Shown: piece by piece, positions 32,862 through 43,504 of the stretch | Layout of the letters: each line of letters starts with the position of its first letter | How positions within the stretch are numbered: position 1 is the first letter of the stretch | From: Algihabitans sp965233705 | Lineage (GTDB): Bacteria; Pseudomonadota; Alphaproteobacteria; Kiloniellales; DSM-21159 | DNA length: 64,000 nt | Reading direction: 5' to 3' | Assembly (NCBI GenBank): GCA_965233705.1 | Contig: CBDDTF010000003.1 | Span: 744,001 to 808,000, forward strand | Notes under the pieces: model-generated | Databases searched by the model: none | Seen by the model: the letters and a program-made list of their open reading frames with translations, nothing else | What the model was told of the DNA's origin: nothing | Translations under genes and position numbers: made by a program

Positions 32862-33884
32862 ATGAAACTGATCAAGCTGATGTCGGCCGCGGTAGCGGTC
32901 GGCGCGCTGACCGCAGGCGCCGGGGCGGCCTCCGCCCAGACGCTGGAGGACGTCAAGGAGCGCGGCGTGCTCAACTGCGGCGTGTCCACCGGCATCGCCG
33001 GCTTCTCCAACCCCAACGACCAGGGCGAGTGGGAAGGCTTCGACGTCGACTTCTGCCGCGCCGTCGCGGCGGCGATCTTCGCCGACCCCGACAAGGTGAG
33101 CTATACGCCGCTGTCCCCGAAGGAGCGCTTCACGGCGCTGCAGTCGGGCGAGGTCGACCTGCTGGCGCGCAACACCACCTGGACCCTGACGCGCGACGTC
33201 AACCTGGGCTTCGAGTTCGTCGGGGTGAACTACTACGACGGCCAGGGCTTCATGGTGCGCCGCGACCTGGGCGTCAACTCGGCGCTCGAGCTCGACGGGG
33301 CCAGCGTGTGCATCCAGACCGGCACCACGACCGAGCTCAACCTGGCGGACTACTTCCGCACCAACGACATGAGCTTCGAGCCGGTCACGGTCGACACCTC
33401 CGACCAGGCCCGCGAGGCCTACACGGCCGGGCGCTGCGACGTCTACACCACCGACGCCTCCGGCCTGGCGGCGCAGCGCTCCTCGATGAGCGACCCCTCG
33501 GCGCACAAGGTCCTGCCCGAGATCATCTCGAAGGAGCCGCTGGGGCCGCTGGTCCGTCACGGCGACAACCAGTGGGGCGACATCAACCGCTGGGTGCTCA
33601 ACGGGATCGTCGCGGCCGAGGAGCTCGGCGTCACCTCCGAGAACGTCGACGAGATGAAGAACGCCGAGAATCCGGAAATCCGCCGTCTGGTGGGCACCGA
33701 GGGCGGCCTGGGCGAGATGCTCGGACTGTCCAACGACTTCGCCTACAACGCCATCAAGATGGTCGGCAACTACGCCGAGATCTTCGAGCGTAACGTCGGT
33801 GTGAACACGCCGCTGGGCCTGGAGCGGGGCCTGAACGCGCAGTGGAAGGATGGCGGCATCCTCTACGCGATGCCCTTCCGGTAA
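32862..33884 (+). CDS. aapJ: General L-amino-acid ABC transporter, binding protein
   Basis: A 340-aa periplasmic binding protein with signal peptide (residues about 1-25, AGAASAQ). TLEDVKERGVLNCGVSTGIA, GFDVDFCRAVAAAIF, RFTALQSGEVDLLARNTTWT and CDVYTTDASGLA are typical of AapJ. It binds a broad range of L-amino acids for the permeases encoded downstream. GGAAGG lies 9 nt before the ATG. A stable hairpin separates it from aapQ. Confidence 0.95.
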   Translation: MKLIKLMSAAVAVGALTAGAGAASAQTLEDVKERGVLNCGVSTGIAGFSNPNDQGEWEGFDVDFCRAVAAAIFADPDKVSYTPLSPKERFTALQSGEVDLLARNTTWTLTRDVNLGFEFVGVNYYDGQGFMVRRDLGVNSALELDGASVCIQTGTTTELNLADYFRTNDMSFEPVTVDTSDQAREAYTAGRCDVYTTDASGLAAQRSSMSDPSAHKVLPEIISKEPLGPLVRHGDNQWGDINRWVLNGIVAAEELGVTSENVDEMKNAENPEIRRLVGTEGGLGEMLGLSNDFAYNAIKMVGNYAEIFERNVGVNTPLGLERGLNAQWKDGGILYAMPFR

Positions 33885-33891
33885 GCCGGAT

Positions 33892-33922
33892 GGCCCGCAG
33901 CGCCGCCTTGGCGCTGCGGGCC
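33892..33922 (+). terminator. Intercistronic hairpin after aapJ (attenuator or mRNA stabiliser)
   Basis: A perfect 13-bp stem (GGCCCGCAGCGCC with GGCGCTGCGGGCC) and loop GCCTT, followed by GTTTCGCGCTTT. Placed 8 nt after the aapJ stop, it probably reduces readthrough into aapQMP and stabilises aapJ mRNA so the binding protein is in excess. The rest of the gap to aapQ (33923-34318) is very GC-rich and shows no gene. Confidence 0.8.
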
Positions 33923-34318
33923 GTTTCGCGCTTTCGGTCCGGTCGCCGGCCGGGCGCCGCGGGCTGCCCCTGGGCCGACGCTGGGCGAGCGGCGCAGGGC
34001 GGGCCGCGGCATCGGGTGCGATGCGACATGGGACGCGACAGGGCGCGCGATGCGACGGCGCCGACGGCCGGACTGGGAGCGGCCGAGGCTAAGCGACGCG
34101 CCGCGCGGAGCGAGCAACAGACACAAGCGGTGGCCGGGCGGCAGCCTCGGCGCGGCGTGGCGGCACGGCCGGCGCCCGCCGGCGGCTCCTTGGCTTCCCC
34201 GGCCGGACCCGGCCGTCGCGCGGTGTGCCGCGGCGCCCGGCCCGGGGCCGGTGTCAGCGGCGGCGGCCGGCCGGCGCGGCCGGCGGAACCGGCCAGCGAC
34301 TACGGGGGGACGTAAAGT

Positions 34319-35506
34319 ATGGCTGTCGAGACGGCCGGGCAGGACCACAAGGGCGCCGCGTCGCTCTGGACGGACCGGCGGTTCCGCGCCGTGCTCTACC
34401 AGGCGCTGACGATTGGCTTGGCCGGGACGTTTCTCGCCTTCATCATCCAGAACACCACGACGAACCTGGAGAACCGGGGCATCGCCACCGGCTTCGGCTT
34501 CCTCTGGAGCCAGGCCGGCTACCAGCTCGAGAACACGCTGATCGAGTACGGCCCGACCGATACCCACGGCCGCGCCTTCCTGGTCGGTCTGCTCAACACC
34601 CTGCTGGTCTCGGCCCTCGGCATCCTGATCGCGACGGTTCTGGGCTTCATTCTCGGCGTGCTGCGCCTGACCCCGAACTGGCTGCTGAGCAAGGTGGTCT
34701 ACTGGTACGTCGAGGTGGTGCGCAACGTGCCGCTGCTGCTGCAGATCTACTTCTGGTACGCGGTCCTGCTGGCGCTGCCGACGGTGCGGGAATCCATCGA
34801 CCTCGGCTTTGGCGCCTATATCAACAACCGCGGCATGCAGGCGCCGGCGCCGATCCTGGAGCCCGGCTTCGCGGCGATTCCCATCGCCATGCTGGTCGCC
34901 GTGGCCGGCATCGTCCTGCTCCGGCGCTGGGCGCGCCGGCGGCAGGAGGCGACCGGCCGGATCTTCCCGGTGTTCTGGGCCGGGCTGGCGCTGATCCTCG
35001 GCCTGCCGGTCCTGGCCTATTTCGCCGCCGGCATGCCGGTCGGCTTCGAGGTGCCCGAGCTGGGGCGCTTCCGCTTCACCGGCGGCTTCACGATCGCGCC
35101 GGAGTTCGTCGCGCTGCTGCTGGCGCTGTCGCTCTACACTGCGGGCTTCGTCGCGGAGATCGTGCGCGCCGGCATCCTGGCGATCAGCCACGGCCAGACG
35201 GAGGCGGCCTACGCCCTGGGCCTGAAGCCGAACTGGACCATGCGGCTGATCATCATCCCGCAGGCCCTGCGGGTGATCGTGCCGCCGCTGACCAGCCAGT
35301 ACCTGAACCTGACGAAGAACTCCTCGCTGGGCGTCGCCATCGGCTATCCGGAGCTGGTCGCCACCATCAGTGGCATCACCCTCAACCAGACGGGCCAGGC
35401 GATCGAGTGCATCGCCCTGACCATGGCGGTCTACCTGACGATCTCGCTGCTGATCTCGCTGTTCATGAACATCTACAACCGCCGCATCGCGCTGGTGGAG
35501 CGCTGA
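34319..35506 (+). CDS. aapQ: General L-amino-acid ABC transporter permease
   Basis: A 395-aa permease of the His/Glu/Gln family with an N-terminal helix (ALTIGLAGTFLAFIIQN), an AapQ-type periplasmic segment, and core helices. VEVVRNVPLLLQIYFWYAVL and the EAA loop AYALGLKPNWTMRLIIIPQA (about residues 298-317) are present. It forms a heterodimer with AapM. It is 4 bp from aapM. Confidence 0.95.
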   Translation: MAVETAGQDHKGAASLWTDRRFRAVLYQALTIGLAGTFLAFIIQNTTTNLENRGIATGFGFLWSQAGYQLENTLIEYGPTDTHGRAFLVGLLNTLLVSALGILIATVLGFILGVLRLTPNWLLSKVVYWYVEVVRNVPLLLQIYFWYAVLLALPTVRESIDLGFGAYINNRGMQAPAPILEPGFAAIPIAMLVAVAGIVLLRRWARRRQEATGRIFPVFWAGLALILGLPVLAYFAAGMPVGFEVPELGRFRFTGGFTIAPEFVALLLALSLYTAGFVAEIVRAGILAISHGQTEAAYALGLKPNWTMRLIIIPQALRVIVPPLTSQYLNLTKNSSLGVAIGYPELVATISGITLNQTGQAIECIALTMAVYLTISLLISLFMNIYNRRIALVER

Positions 35507-35510
35507 CGCC

Positions 35511-37511
35511 ATGGTGATGTCGGAAAGCCAGGTCCCCCAGGACGACGGCCGCACCTACGCGCCGGGCCAGCACCCCGACCTGCCGCCGCCGGCCGGCTCC
35601 GTCGGCTTCGTCGGCTGGTTGCGGGCCAATCTGTTTTCCGGCCCGCTCAACAGCCTGGCGACCCTGCTGGCGGCGGCGGTGATCTACATCGTCGTGGTGC
35701 CGATCGTGAACTGGGTGGCGGTGGACGCCGTGGTCAGCGGGCAGGATCGCCGGCTCTGCGACCTGGGCCGCAGCGCATCGCTGATTGGCAGCAACATCGC
35801 GGCCTTCGACGTCGAGGACTTCGCACTCGATCCGCAGGCGCCCGGCCTCGACGCGGACGCCGCGGCCAAGGCGGCGGTGCGCAAGCGCGTGGCCGACAAC
35901 GCCTTCCGCAGCACCGCCGGCGCCCTGGGCACCTTCGTGCAGCGCTACGAGGCGATGCCGCCCGAGCTGGTACCGGCCAGCCTGCCGCCGGTGGTGGAGC
36001 GGGTCCAGCCGCGCCAGATCCTGCCCGAGTTGGAGGCGGCGGTCGAGGCCGGCAACGTCGCCGCCGCGCAGCCGCTGTTCGATCGCCTGCAGCCGCTGTC
36101 GACCTGGGGCGACAGCTACGACGGCGCCTGCTGGGTGGTCGTCAAGCAGCGCTGGCTGCTGTTCATGACCGGCTTCTACGACCGCGACGAGACCTGGCGG
36201 CCGCTGCTCGCCGGCATCGGCCTGATCTTCGCGCTGGCGCCGCTGCTGTTCCCCGGCGTGCCGCTGCGCAAGCCGCTGCTCTACTTCGCGGCCGCCTATC
36301 CGGTGCTGGCCTATTACCTGCTGACCGGTGTCAACCTGGCGGCCTCGCCCCTGCGGCTCGCACTGGGGGTGCTGCTGCTGCTCGCCGCCGGCGCGGTGAT
36401 CTGGGGGCCCTTCGCCAAGGCGGTGCGGCGGCCGTTGCTGCCCCTGGTCTACGTCACCCCGGCGGTCGCCATGCTGGTGCTCTTCGCCTTCAGCGGCGAG
36501 CGCAGCCCGATTGCCTTCGAGCCGACGGTCACCCAGGTCCAGGCTACGGTCGAGATGGCGGCCGAGCGCACGGACGTTCAGCCCGGTCAGCCGATCCAGG
36601 TGCGCGAAGGGCCGGTCAGCCAATTCTTCGGGGGCACGCTGTTCCTCGTCGGCTTCGGCCTGACGCCGCTCTGGTGGCTGATCGGCGCCGGGGTGTTCGG
36701 CCTCGGCCTGGTCAGGGTGCTGCGCCATGCCGGCGGCTTGACCGACGAGGCCGAGTGGCGCGTCTGGGGGCCGCTGGCCGCGGCCTGCAGTCTCTTCGCC
36801 GCCCTGCTGCTGTTCTTCGCGGGCCAGAAGCTGTTCAGCGGCGTGGTGCTACCGATCGAGCGGACCGACGAGTGGGGCGGGCTGCTGGCGACCCTGGTCA
36901 CCGGGCTTGTCGGCATCACCGCGTCCCTGCCGATCGGCATCCTGCTGGCCCTCGGCCGGCGTTCGAAAATGCCGATCGTGCGGGTGATCTGTACCTCCTT
37001 CATCGAGATCATCCGCGGCGTGCCGCTGATCACCATCCTCTTCATGAGTTCGGTGATGCTGCCGCTGTTCCTGCCGGAAGGGGTGAACTTCGACAAGCTG
37101 CTGCGCGCGCTGATCGGCGTCTCGCTGTTCGCGTCGGCCTACATGGCGGAGGTGGTGCGCGGCGGCCTGCAGGCGATCCCCAAGGGGCAGTACGAGGCGG
37201 CCGACGCACTGGGCCTCAACTACGCCAAGTCGATGCGCCTGATCGTGCTGCCCCAGGCCCTGAAGATCGTGATCCCGGGCATCGTCAACACCTTCATCGG
37301 GTTGTTCAAGGATTCCACCCTGCTGGGGATCATCGGCATCCTCGACCTGCTGCAGGTGGCCAAGTCCACCAACACCGACGCCGACTGGATCGGCTTCTTC
37401 CAGGAGACCTTCACCTTCGTGGCGATCTTCTTCTGGATTTTCTGCTTCGGGATGTCGCGCTACTCCATCTACCTTGAAGAAAAGCTGCATACCGGGCACA
37501 AACGGCGCTAA
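35511..37511 (+). CDS. aapM: General L-amino-acid ABC transporter permease, enlarged
   Basis: A 666-aa protein; AapM is normally about 380-430 aa. The N-terminal helix (residues about 47-72) and the DAVVSGQDRRLCD segment are followed by an extra ~120-residue soluble insert (about 85-203) before the conserved GACWVVVKQRWLLFMTGFY. A second expansion (about 232-440) adds several membrane helices and a periplasmic loop (about 330-372). The standard permease core resumes at 456-655 with IIRGVPLITILFM and the EAA loop YEAADALGLNYAKSMRLIVL. No frameshift is evident. The role of the extra parts is unknown. Confidence 0.92.
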   Translation: MVMSESQVPQDDGRTYAPGQHPDLPPPAGSVGFVGWLRANLFSGPLNSLATLLAAAVIYIVVVPIVNWVAVDAVVSGQDRRLCDLGRSASLIGSNIAAFDVEDFALDPQAPGLDADAAAKAAVRKRVADNAFRSTAGALGTFVQRYEAMPPELVPASLPPVVERVQPRQILPELEAAVEAGNVAAAQPLFDRLQPLSTWGDSYDGACWVVVKQRWLLFMTGFYDRDETWRPLLAGIGLIFALAPLLFPGVPLRKPLLYFAAAYPVLAYYLLTGVNLAASPLRLALGVLLLLAAGAVIWGPFAKAVRRPLLPLVYVTPAVAMLVLFAFSGERSPIAFEPTVTQVQATVEMAAERTDVQPGQPIQVREGPVSQFFGGTLFLVGFGLTPLWWLIGAGVFGLGLVRVLRHAGGLTDEAEWRVWGPLAAACSLFAALLLFFAGQKLFSGVVLPIERTDEWGGLLATLVTGLVGITASLPIGILLALGRRSKMPIVRVICTSFIEIIRGVPLITILFMSSVMLPLFLPEGVNFDKLLRALIGVSLFASAYMAEVVRGGLQAIPKGQYEAADALGLNYAKSMRLIVLPQALKIVIPGIVNTFIGLFKDSTLLGIIGILDLLQVAKSTNTDADWIGFFQETFTFVAIFFWIFCFGMSRYSIYLEEKLHTGHKRR

Positions 37512-37603
37512 CGCGATGCGATGGCGCGTGGTCCGTCGCGCCCGGCGCCGCCGCAAGGTGCCAGCCGCATGGACCAGGCCAGCCGATCCCCTTGGAGCGA
37601 GAG

Positions 37604-38413
<810 letters not shown>

Positions 38414-38664
38414 GTCGGGCGGAGGCCCGGGGAGACCCAGGGAGGCCCAGGGAGGCCCGGGGGGGGCGGCGCGGCGGCCGGCCGGACGCGGAAGGAAGGG
38501 GCCCTGCGGGTCCGCCTGCTCGTCGTGCCCCACGATTCAGGCCAGCGCCTGTGCCGCATGGGCGGCGGCCCCGACCAACCACTTCCGGCCGCCCGGCGGA
38601 TTGCAGCCCGCGCAGGGCGCCGCCGTGATCGCGGCGGCGACCTGCGCGCCTGCCGCTGCGGGCC
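38414..38664. other. GC-rich gap with 11-bp tandem repeats
   Basis: Begins with a run of GGGAGGCCC(A/G)GG-type direct repeats (about 38425-38465) directly after aapP. No open gene with a known family was seen up to the remnant that follows. Confidence 0.5.
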
Positions 38665-38766
38665 ATGGCGGTGACCGCCTACGACCCGGCGGCCGATCCC
38701 GCCGGCGTCACCGCCGCCGCCGCCATCGCCCACATCCGCCGCGCCCTCGACGGGGCGGTGCGCTAG
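38665..38766 (+). pseudogene. Short C-terminal gene remnant (arginase-like?)
   Basis: The frame ending at 38766 reads AVTAYDPAADPAGVTAAAA, then IAHIRRALDGAVR and stop. The TAYDP.ADP.G pattern is reminiscent of the C-terminus of arginase/agmatinase-family proteins, but only about 33 residues exist and nothing upstream in frame supports the rest of the enzyme. Family assignment is weak. Confidence 0.25.
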
Positions 38767-38827
38767 GGCGGTTTCCGATCGAGTGGAACCACGACGTGGG
38801 TCTGCCGATCGGCCCAAAACCGCCCTA
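38764..38827. repeat. 64-bp inverted repeat, TAGGGCGG type
   Basis: Begins TAGGGCGGTTT and ends AAACCGCCCTA, with inner arms CGATCG/CGATCG around a ~25-bp centre. It is the same length and TA-ended design as the neighbouring TAGAG palindromes, but with different arms. It overlaps the stop codon of the remnant before it. Confidence 0.75.
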
Positions 38828-38838
38828 AACCATAGTGT

Positions 38839-38902
38839 TAGAGTGATGCTGTCCGACCTGGCGAATCGCAAATGCGATTCGATCAGGTCGGGCATCGCTC
38901 TA
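38839..38902. repeat. 64-bp palindrome, type A copy 1
   Basis: Read on the minus strand it starts TAGAGCGATGCCCGACC and ends GGTCGGACAGCATCACTCTA. The centre forms a perfect 8-bp stem (GAATCGCA/TGCGATTC) with loop TT. A related copy is at 61756-61819. Its right-hand TA (38901-38902) is also the target duplication of the IS630 element. Confidence 0.8.
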
Positions 38903-38915
38903 GAGCATTTTCCGA

Positions 38916-39536
38916 TCAATCACGGTCATATCCGGCAGCAGCGAAGTAGTTTTCACACTCATCCGGCGTGAAGATGTCGACGGCTTCGGCGATGGCGTCC
39001 CAGAGGTCGTCGACGGTGCGGGCTGCGATCTTCTTGAGGAAGGCCTTGAGCTTTGAGAATGCCATCTCGATCGGATTGAAGTCGGGACTGTAGGGCGGGA
39101 GGTAGAGCAGTTCGGCTCCGGCGGCTTCAATGGCCTCGCGGACGGCGATGGGTTTGTGGGCCGGTAGATTGTCCATGACGACGACATCGCCAGGATTGAG
39201 GGTCGGGATCAGAACTTGTTCGACATAGGCGATGAAGGCTTGGCCGTGCATCGGGCCATCAAGGACCATGGGAGCGGTCATGCCGTCGAGACGGAGCGCG
39301 CCGACGAAGGTGGTCGTCTTCCAGTGGCCGTGCGGGACGGGCGCCCGACAGCGTTCGCCTCTTGGCGCGCGGCCGTAGCGGCGCGCCATCTTGGTGGAGG
39401 CTCCGGTTTCGTCGATGAAGACAAGACGCTCGGGCAGGAGCTCGATCTGCCGTGCGAACCAGGCGCGCCTGCGACGTAGCACGTCAGCCCGCTGCTGCTC
39501 GGATGCATGCGCGGTTTTTTTTGAAGCTGAGGCCAT
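38916..39536 (-). CDS. IS630 transposase, catalytic part (ORF B)
   Basis: About 206 codons open in the -1 frame relative to ORF A, lacking a convincing own start. It holds the DDE catalytic core: FIDETGAS (first Asp), VVVMDNLPAHK (second Asp) and YSPDFNPIEMAFSKLK (Glu). It is probably made only as a fusion to ORF A by frameshifting at the A8 run (T8 on plus strand at 39515-39522). Confidence 0.9.
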   Translation of the reverse strand: MASASKKTAHASEQQRADVLRRRRAWFARQIELLPERLVFIDETGASTKMARRYGRAPRGERCRAPVPHGHWKTTTFVGALRLDGMTAPMVLDGPMHGQAFIAYVEQVLIPTLNPGDVVVMDNLPAHKPIAVREAIEAAGAELLYLPPYSPDFNPIEMAFSKLKAFLKKIAARTVDDLWDAIAEAVDIFTPDECENYFAAAGYDRD

Positions 39537-39864
39537 GCCGGTCCAGCAAACGCCAGATCGTGCTCAACGAGAAGACGGCGCCATGGGCCTCTTCGAGATG
39601 CGCCGCCATCTCCTCCAGAGTGATGTCCGGCCGTTCGTCGATCAGGGCCAGGAGTTCGTCGGCATAGACTTCGATCCGGTGCGAACGGCGGTCGCCGCCC
39701 AGCGGCCGGGGCTCGGTGTGCCCGAGCCGTCGATAGCGATCCATCCACTTGATCGCCGTCGAGGGGGCAATCCCGAACCGATCCGCGGCCCTTCGGCAGG
39801 AGAGCCCGCCTTCCACCGCACGGATCACGCGCTGTCTTAGGTCGTTCGAAAGAGGTCGCGTCAT
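39484..39864 (-). CDS. IS630 transposase, DNA-binding part (ORF A)
   Basis: A 126-aa ORF: MTRPLSNDLRQRVIRAVEGG, then the helix-turn-helix CRRAADRFGIAPSTAIKWMD and a second HTH region (DITLEEMAAHLEEAHG). It recognises the terminal repeats. Near its end LSFKKN spans the TTC-AAA-AAA-AAC slippery site, where a -1 shift would continue into ORF B. Confidence 0.9.
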   Translation of the reverse strand: MTRPLSNDLRQRVIRAVEGGLSCRRAADRFGIAPSTAIKWMDRYRRLGHTEPRPLGGDRRSHRIEVYADELLALIDERPDITLEEMAAHLEEAHGAVFSLSTIWRLLDRHGLSFKKNRACIRAAAG

Positions 39865-39955
39865 GCAAGCTGGCCTCCTCCACCAGCCTACATCGTGAAT
39901 CACATTTCTCGACGCATGGGAATCCCCTTCGACTCCAGCAGGTCGGAAAATGCTC

Positions 39956-40074
39956 TAGAGTGATTTGCGACCGTTTGGGCGGGCGTCAGCGCGTCCGCCG
40001 GTCGCGAAAAATCACTCTAACCCTTTGGTGTAGAGCAGGTTTCTTGTGATCGTCTGGGCTTACGGCGTGGGCCT
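39956..40074 (-). repeat. Composite palindromic repeat, copy 2
   Basis: In reverse orientation to copies 1 and 3: the 64-bp palindrome is at 39956-40019 (TAGAGTGA...TCACTCTA), then CCCTTTGGTGTAGAGCAGG, TTGTGATCGT and a hairpin region at 40056-40074 whose 8-bp stem pairs on the plus strand with three G-T wobbles. The palindrome differs from copy 3 at only about 3 of 64 positions. Its TA at 39956 is shared with the IS630 right flank. It ends 6 bp from the trpE stop. Confidence 0.8.
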
Positions 40075-40079
40075 ACCGG

Positions 40080-41615
<1,536 letters not shown>

Positions 41616-41620
41616 CGGCG

Positions 41621-43504
41621 CTAGAAGTCCGTCAGCGCGCCGTCGACCGCGGCCTGGTCGACGCGAATGCCGTAGTCGCGCTCCAGGGCGGTGCCGTAGA
41701 GGTTCAGCAGGTCGCTGCTCACGCTGGTCTCGAGCTGGTCGCGAAGCTGCGCCACCCGCTCGGTCGCGGCCTGCGGGTCGGCCTCGATGATCTCGCGCAG
41801 CACCGCGACGATCTGCCCCTCGGGCGCGGCGGCGACGGTCACCTCGCCGACCTCCAGCCCGAATAGCTGGCCGGGCAGTTGGCCGGAGGGCGTCACCTCG
41901 GGGTCGGCCTCGTTGCGGGTCAGCGGCGGCGTGGTGCGGATCGCCAGGCCCTCGGCCTCGGCCACCCGCGACAGGGTCTGCCCCTCGCGCAGGCGGGCGG
42001 CGAGCGCACCGGCGCGCTCCAGCAGGCGGGCCGCGCGCTCCTCGGCCTTCCAGTCCGCCACCACCTGGTCGCGGATGTCCTCCAGCGGGCGCGGGGCGGC
42101 GGGACTCACGCCGTCGACCCGCAGCACGAAGTAGCCGCCGCCGTCGGTCTCAAGCAGCAGCGAGGTCTCGCCGGCCTCGGTCGTGAAGGCGCTCTCCAGA
42201 AAACGCTCGCGCGCCGCCAGGCCCTCGAGCGGCGCGCCGCTCCGGTCGGTGCCGTCGCGCGCCACGGCCTCCCGGCTCTCGAGCGGCAGGTTGAGCGTCT
42301 GGGCCGCTTCTTCCAGGCTGGCACCGCCGGCCAGCTCGTCGTCGAGCTGGTTGGCGATCGAGACCAGCTCGTCGATGGCGCGGCCGAACAGCAGGTCCTC
42401 GCGAAGCTGGTCGCGCACCTCGGCGAAGCTGGGCGTCTCGCCCGGCTGCACCTCGCCGACCTTGAGGACGTGCCAGCCGAAACCGGTCTCGACCGGCAGG
42501 CTGGTGCTGTTGGCGTCGAGCGCGAAGGCGGCCTCGGCCAGCTCGGCCGGCAGGTCGCCGCGGGTGACCTGGCCGAAGTCGATCGGCGCCTGGCCGGTCA
42601 GCTCCTCCGCCAGGCTCGCGAAGTCGGCGCCCTCGTCGAGGCGCTGCACGGCGGCGTCGGCGGCGGCCTTGTCGTCGAACACCATCTGCGAGACGCCGCG
42701 CGTTTCCGGCGTGCCGAACTCCCCGAGCCGCTCCTCGTAGGCTTGGCGCAACTCCTCCTCGCCGACGGCCATCTCCGTCATCAGCGCCTGCGGACGCAGG
42801 TGGATATAGGTGACGCTGCGGTATTCCGGCGCCATGTAGTCGGTCTTAGCCTCCTCGTAGAAGCTCTGCAGCGTCTCGGCGTCCGGGTCGGCGACCTCCT
42901 CGACGCTGTCGAGCGGCAGCTCCACGTAGTCGGCCACGCGGGTTTGCGCCTGGAAGCGATAGAGCGCCTCGGCCAGCGGCTGCGGTACCTCCACCGCGCC
43001 GCTCAGCGCGCGGACCACGCGGTCGCGCACCACCTCGGCCTTCAGGCGCTCGAGGAACTGGGCCTCGCTCAGGCGCTGGTTGCGCAGGAAGGCCTGGAAG
43101 CGGTTGCGGTCGAAGGTGCCGAGCGAATCCTGGAAGCGGGGGTCGGCGACGATCTCGGCGCGCAGCGTCTCGTCGGTCACGGCCAAGCCCAGGTCGTCCG
43201 ACTGCTGGGCGAAGAGGGCGGAGACGATGAGCTGGTTGAGCACCTGCTGCGGCAGGCCGATGGCGCGCGCCATCTCGGGGTCGAGCTGGCCGCCCACCCT
43301 CTGGCGCAGGGCGCTGTACTCCTGGGCCAGCACGCGGCGGAACTCCGCCTCCTGGACCTCCTGGTCGCCCACGCTGGCGACGGTCGGCGTGCCCGAGGTG
43401 CCGCGGAAGATGTCCCCGATCCCCCAGATCGCGAAGCTGACGATCAGAAGGCCGAAGAGCACGTAGACGAAGACCTTGGCGACGATGCCGCGCAGGAAGT
43501 TCAT
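41621..43504 (-). CDS. PpiD/SurA-type peptidyl-prolyl isomerase
   Basis: A 627-aa membrane-anchored periplasmic chaperone. One N-terminal helix (KVFVYVLFGLLIVSFAIWGI, residues about 10-29) is followed by a SurA_N-like region (QVLNQLIVSALFAQQSDDLG, residue about 86) and a parvulin-type rotamase domain (SQMVFDDKAAADAAVQRLDE... FGWHVLKVGEV). It helps fold exported proteins. The layout and length match PpiD. The start at 43504 is the first ATG before the membrane helix. Confidence 0.9.
   Translation of the reverse strand: MNFLRGIVAKVFVYVLFGLLIVSFAIWGIGDIFRGTSGTPTVASVGDQEVQEAEFRRVLAQEYSALRQRVGGQLDPEMARAIGLPQQVLNQLIVSALFAQQSDDLGLAVTDETLRAEIVADPRFQDSLGTFDRNRFQAFLRNQRLSEAQFLERLKAEVVRDRVVRALSGAVEVPQPLAEALYRFQAQTRVADYVELPLDSVEEVADPDAETLQSFYEEAKTDYMAPEYRSVTYIHLRPQALMTEMAVGEEELRQAYEERLGEFGTPETRGVSQMVFDDKAAADAAVQRLDEGADFASLAEELTGQAPIDFGQVTRGDLPAELAEAAFALDANSTSLPVETGFGWHVLKVGEVQPGETPSFAEVRDQLREDLLFGRAIDELVSIANQLDDELAGGASLEEAAQTLNLPLESREAVARDGTDRSGAPLEGLAARERFLESAFTTEAGETSLLLETDGGGYFVLRVDGVSPAAPRPLEDIRDQVVADWKAEERAARLLERAGALAARLREGQTLSRVAEAEGLAIRTTPPLTRNEADPEVTPSGQLPGQLFGLEVGEVTVAAAPEGQIVAVLREIIEADPQAATERVAQLRDQLETSVSSDLLNLYGTALERDYGIRVDQAAVDGALTDF

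Larger units (their letters stand above)
38903..39955 (-). mobile_element. IS630-family insertion sequence, complete, 1053 bp
   Basis: Terminal inverted repeats GAGCATTTTCCGA (left) and TCGGAAAATGCTC (right) are flanked by a TA dinucleotide on each side (38901-38902 and 39956-39957), the target duplication typical of IS630/Tc1-mariner elements. It carries one transposase in two overlapping frames joined at a run of eight A. DDE residues are intact and the ends are perfect, so it may be active or recently inserted. Confidence 0.93.
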
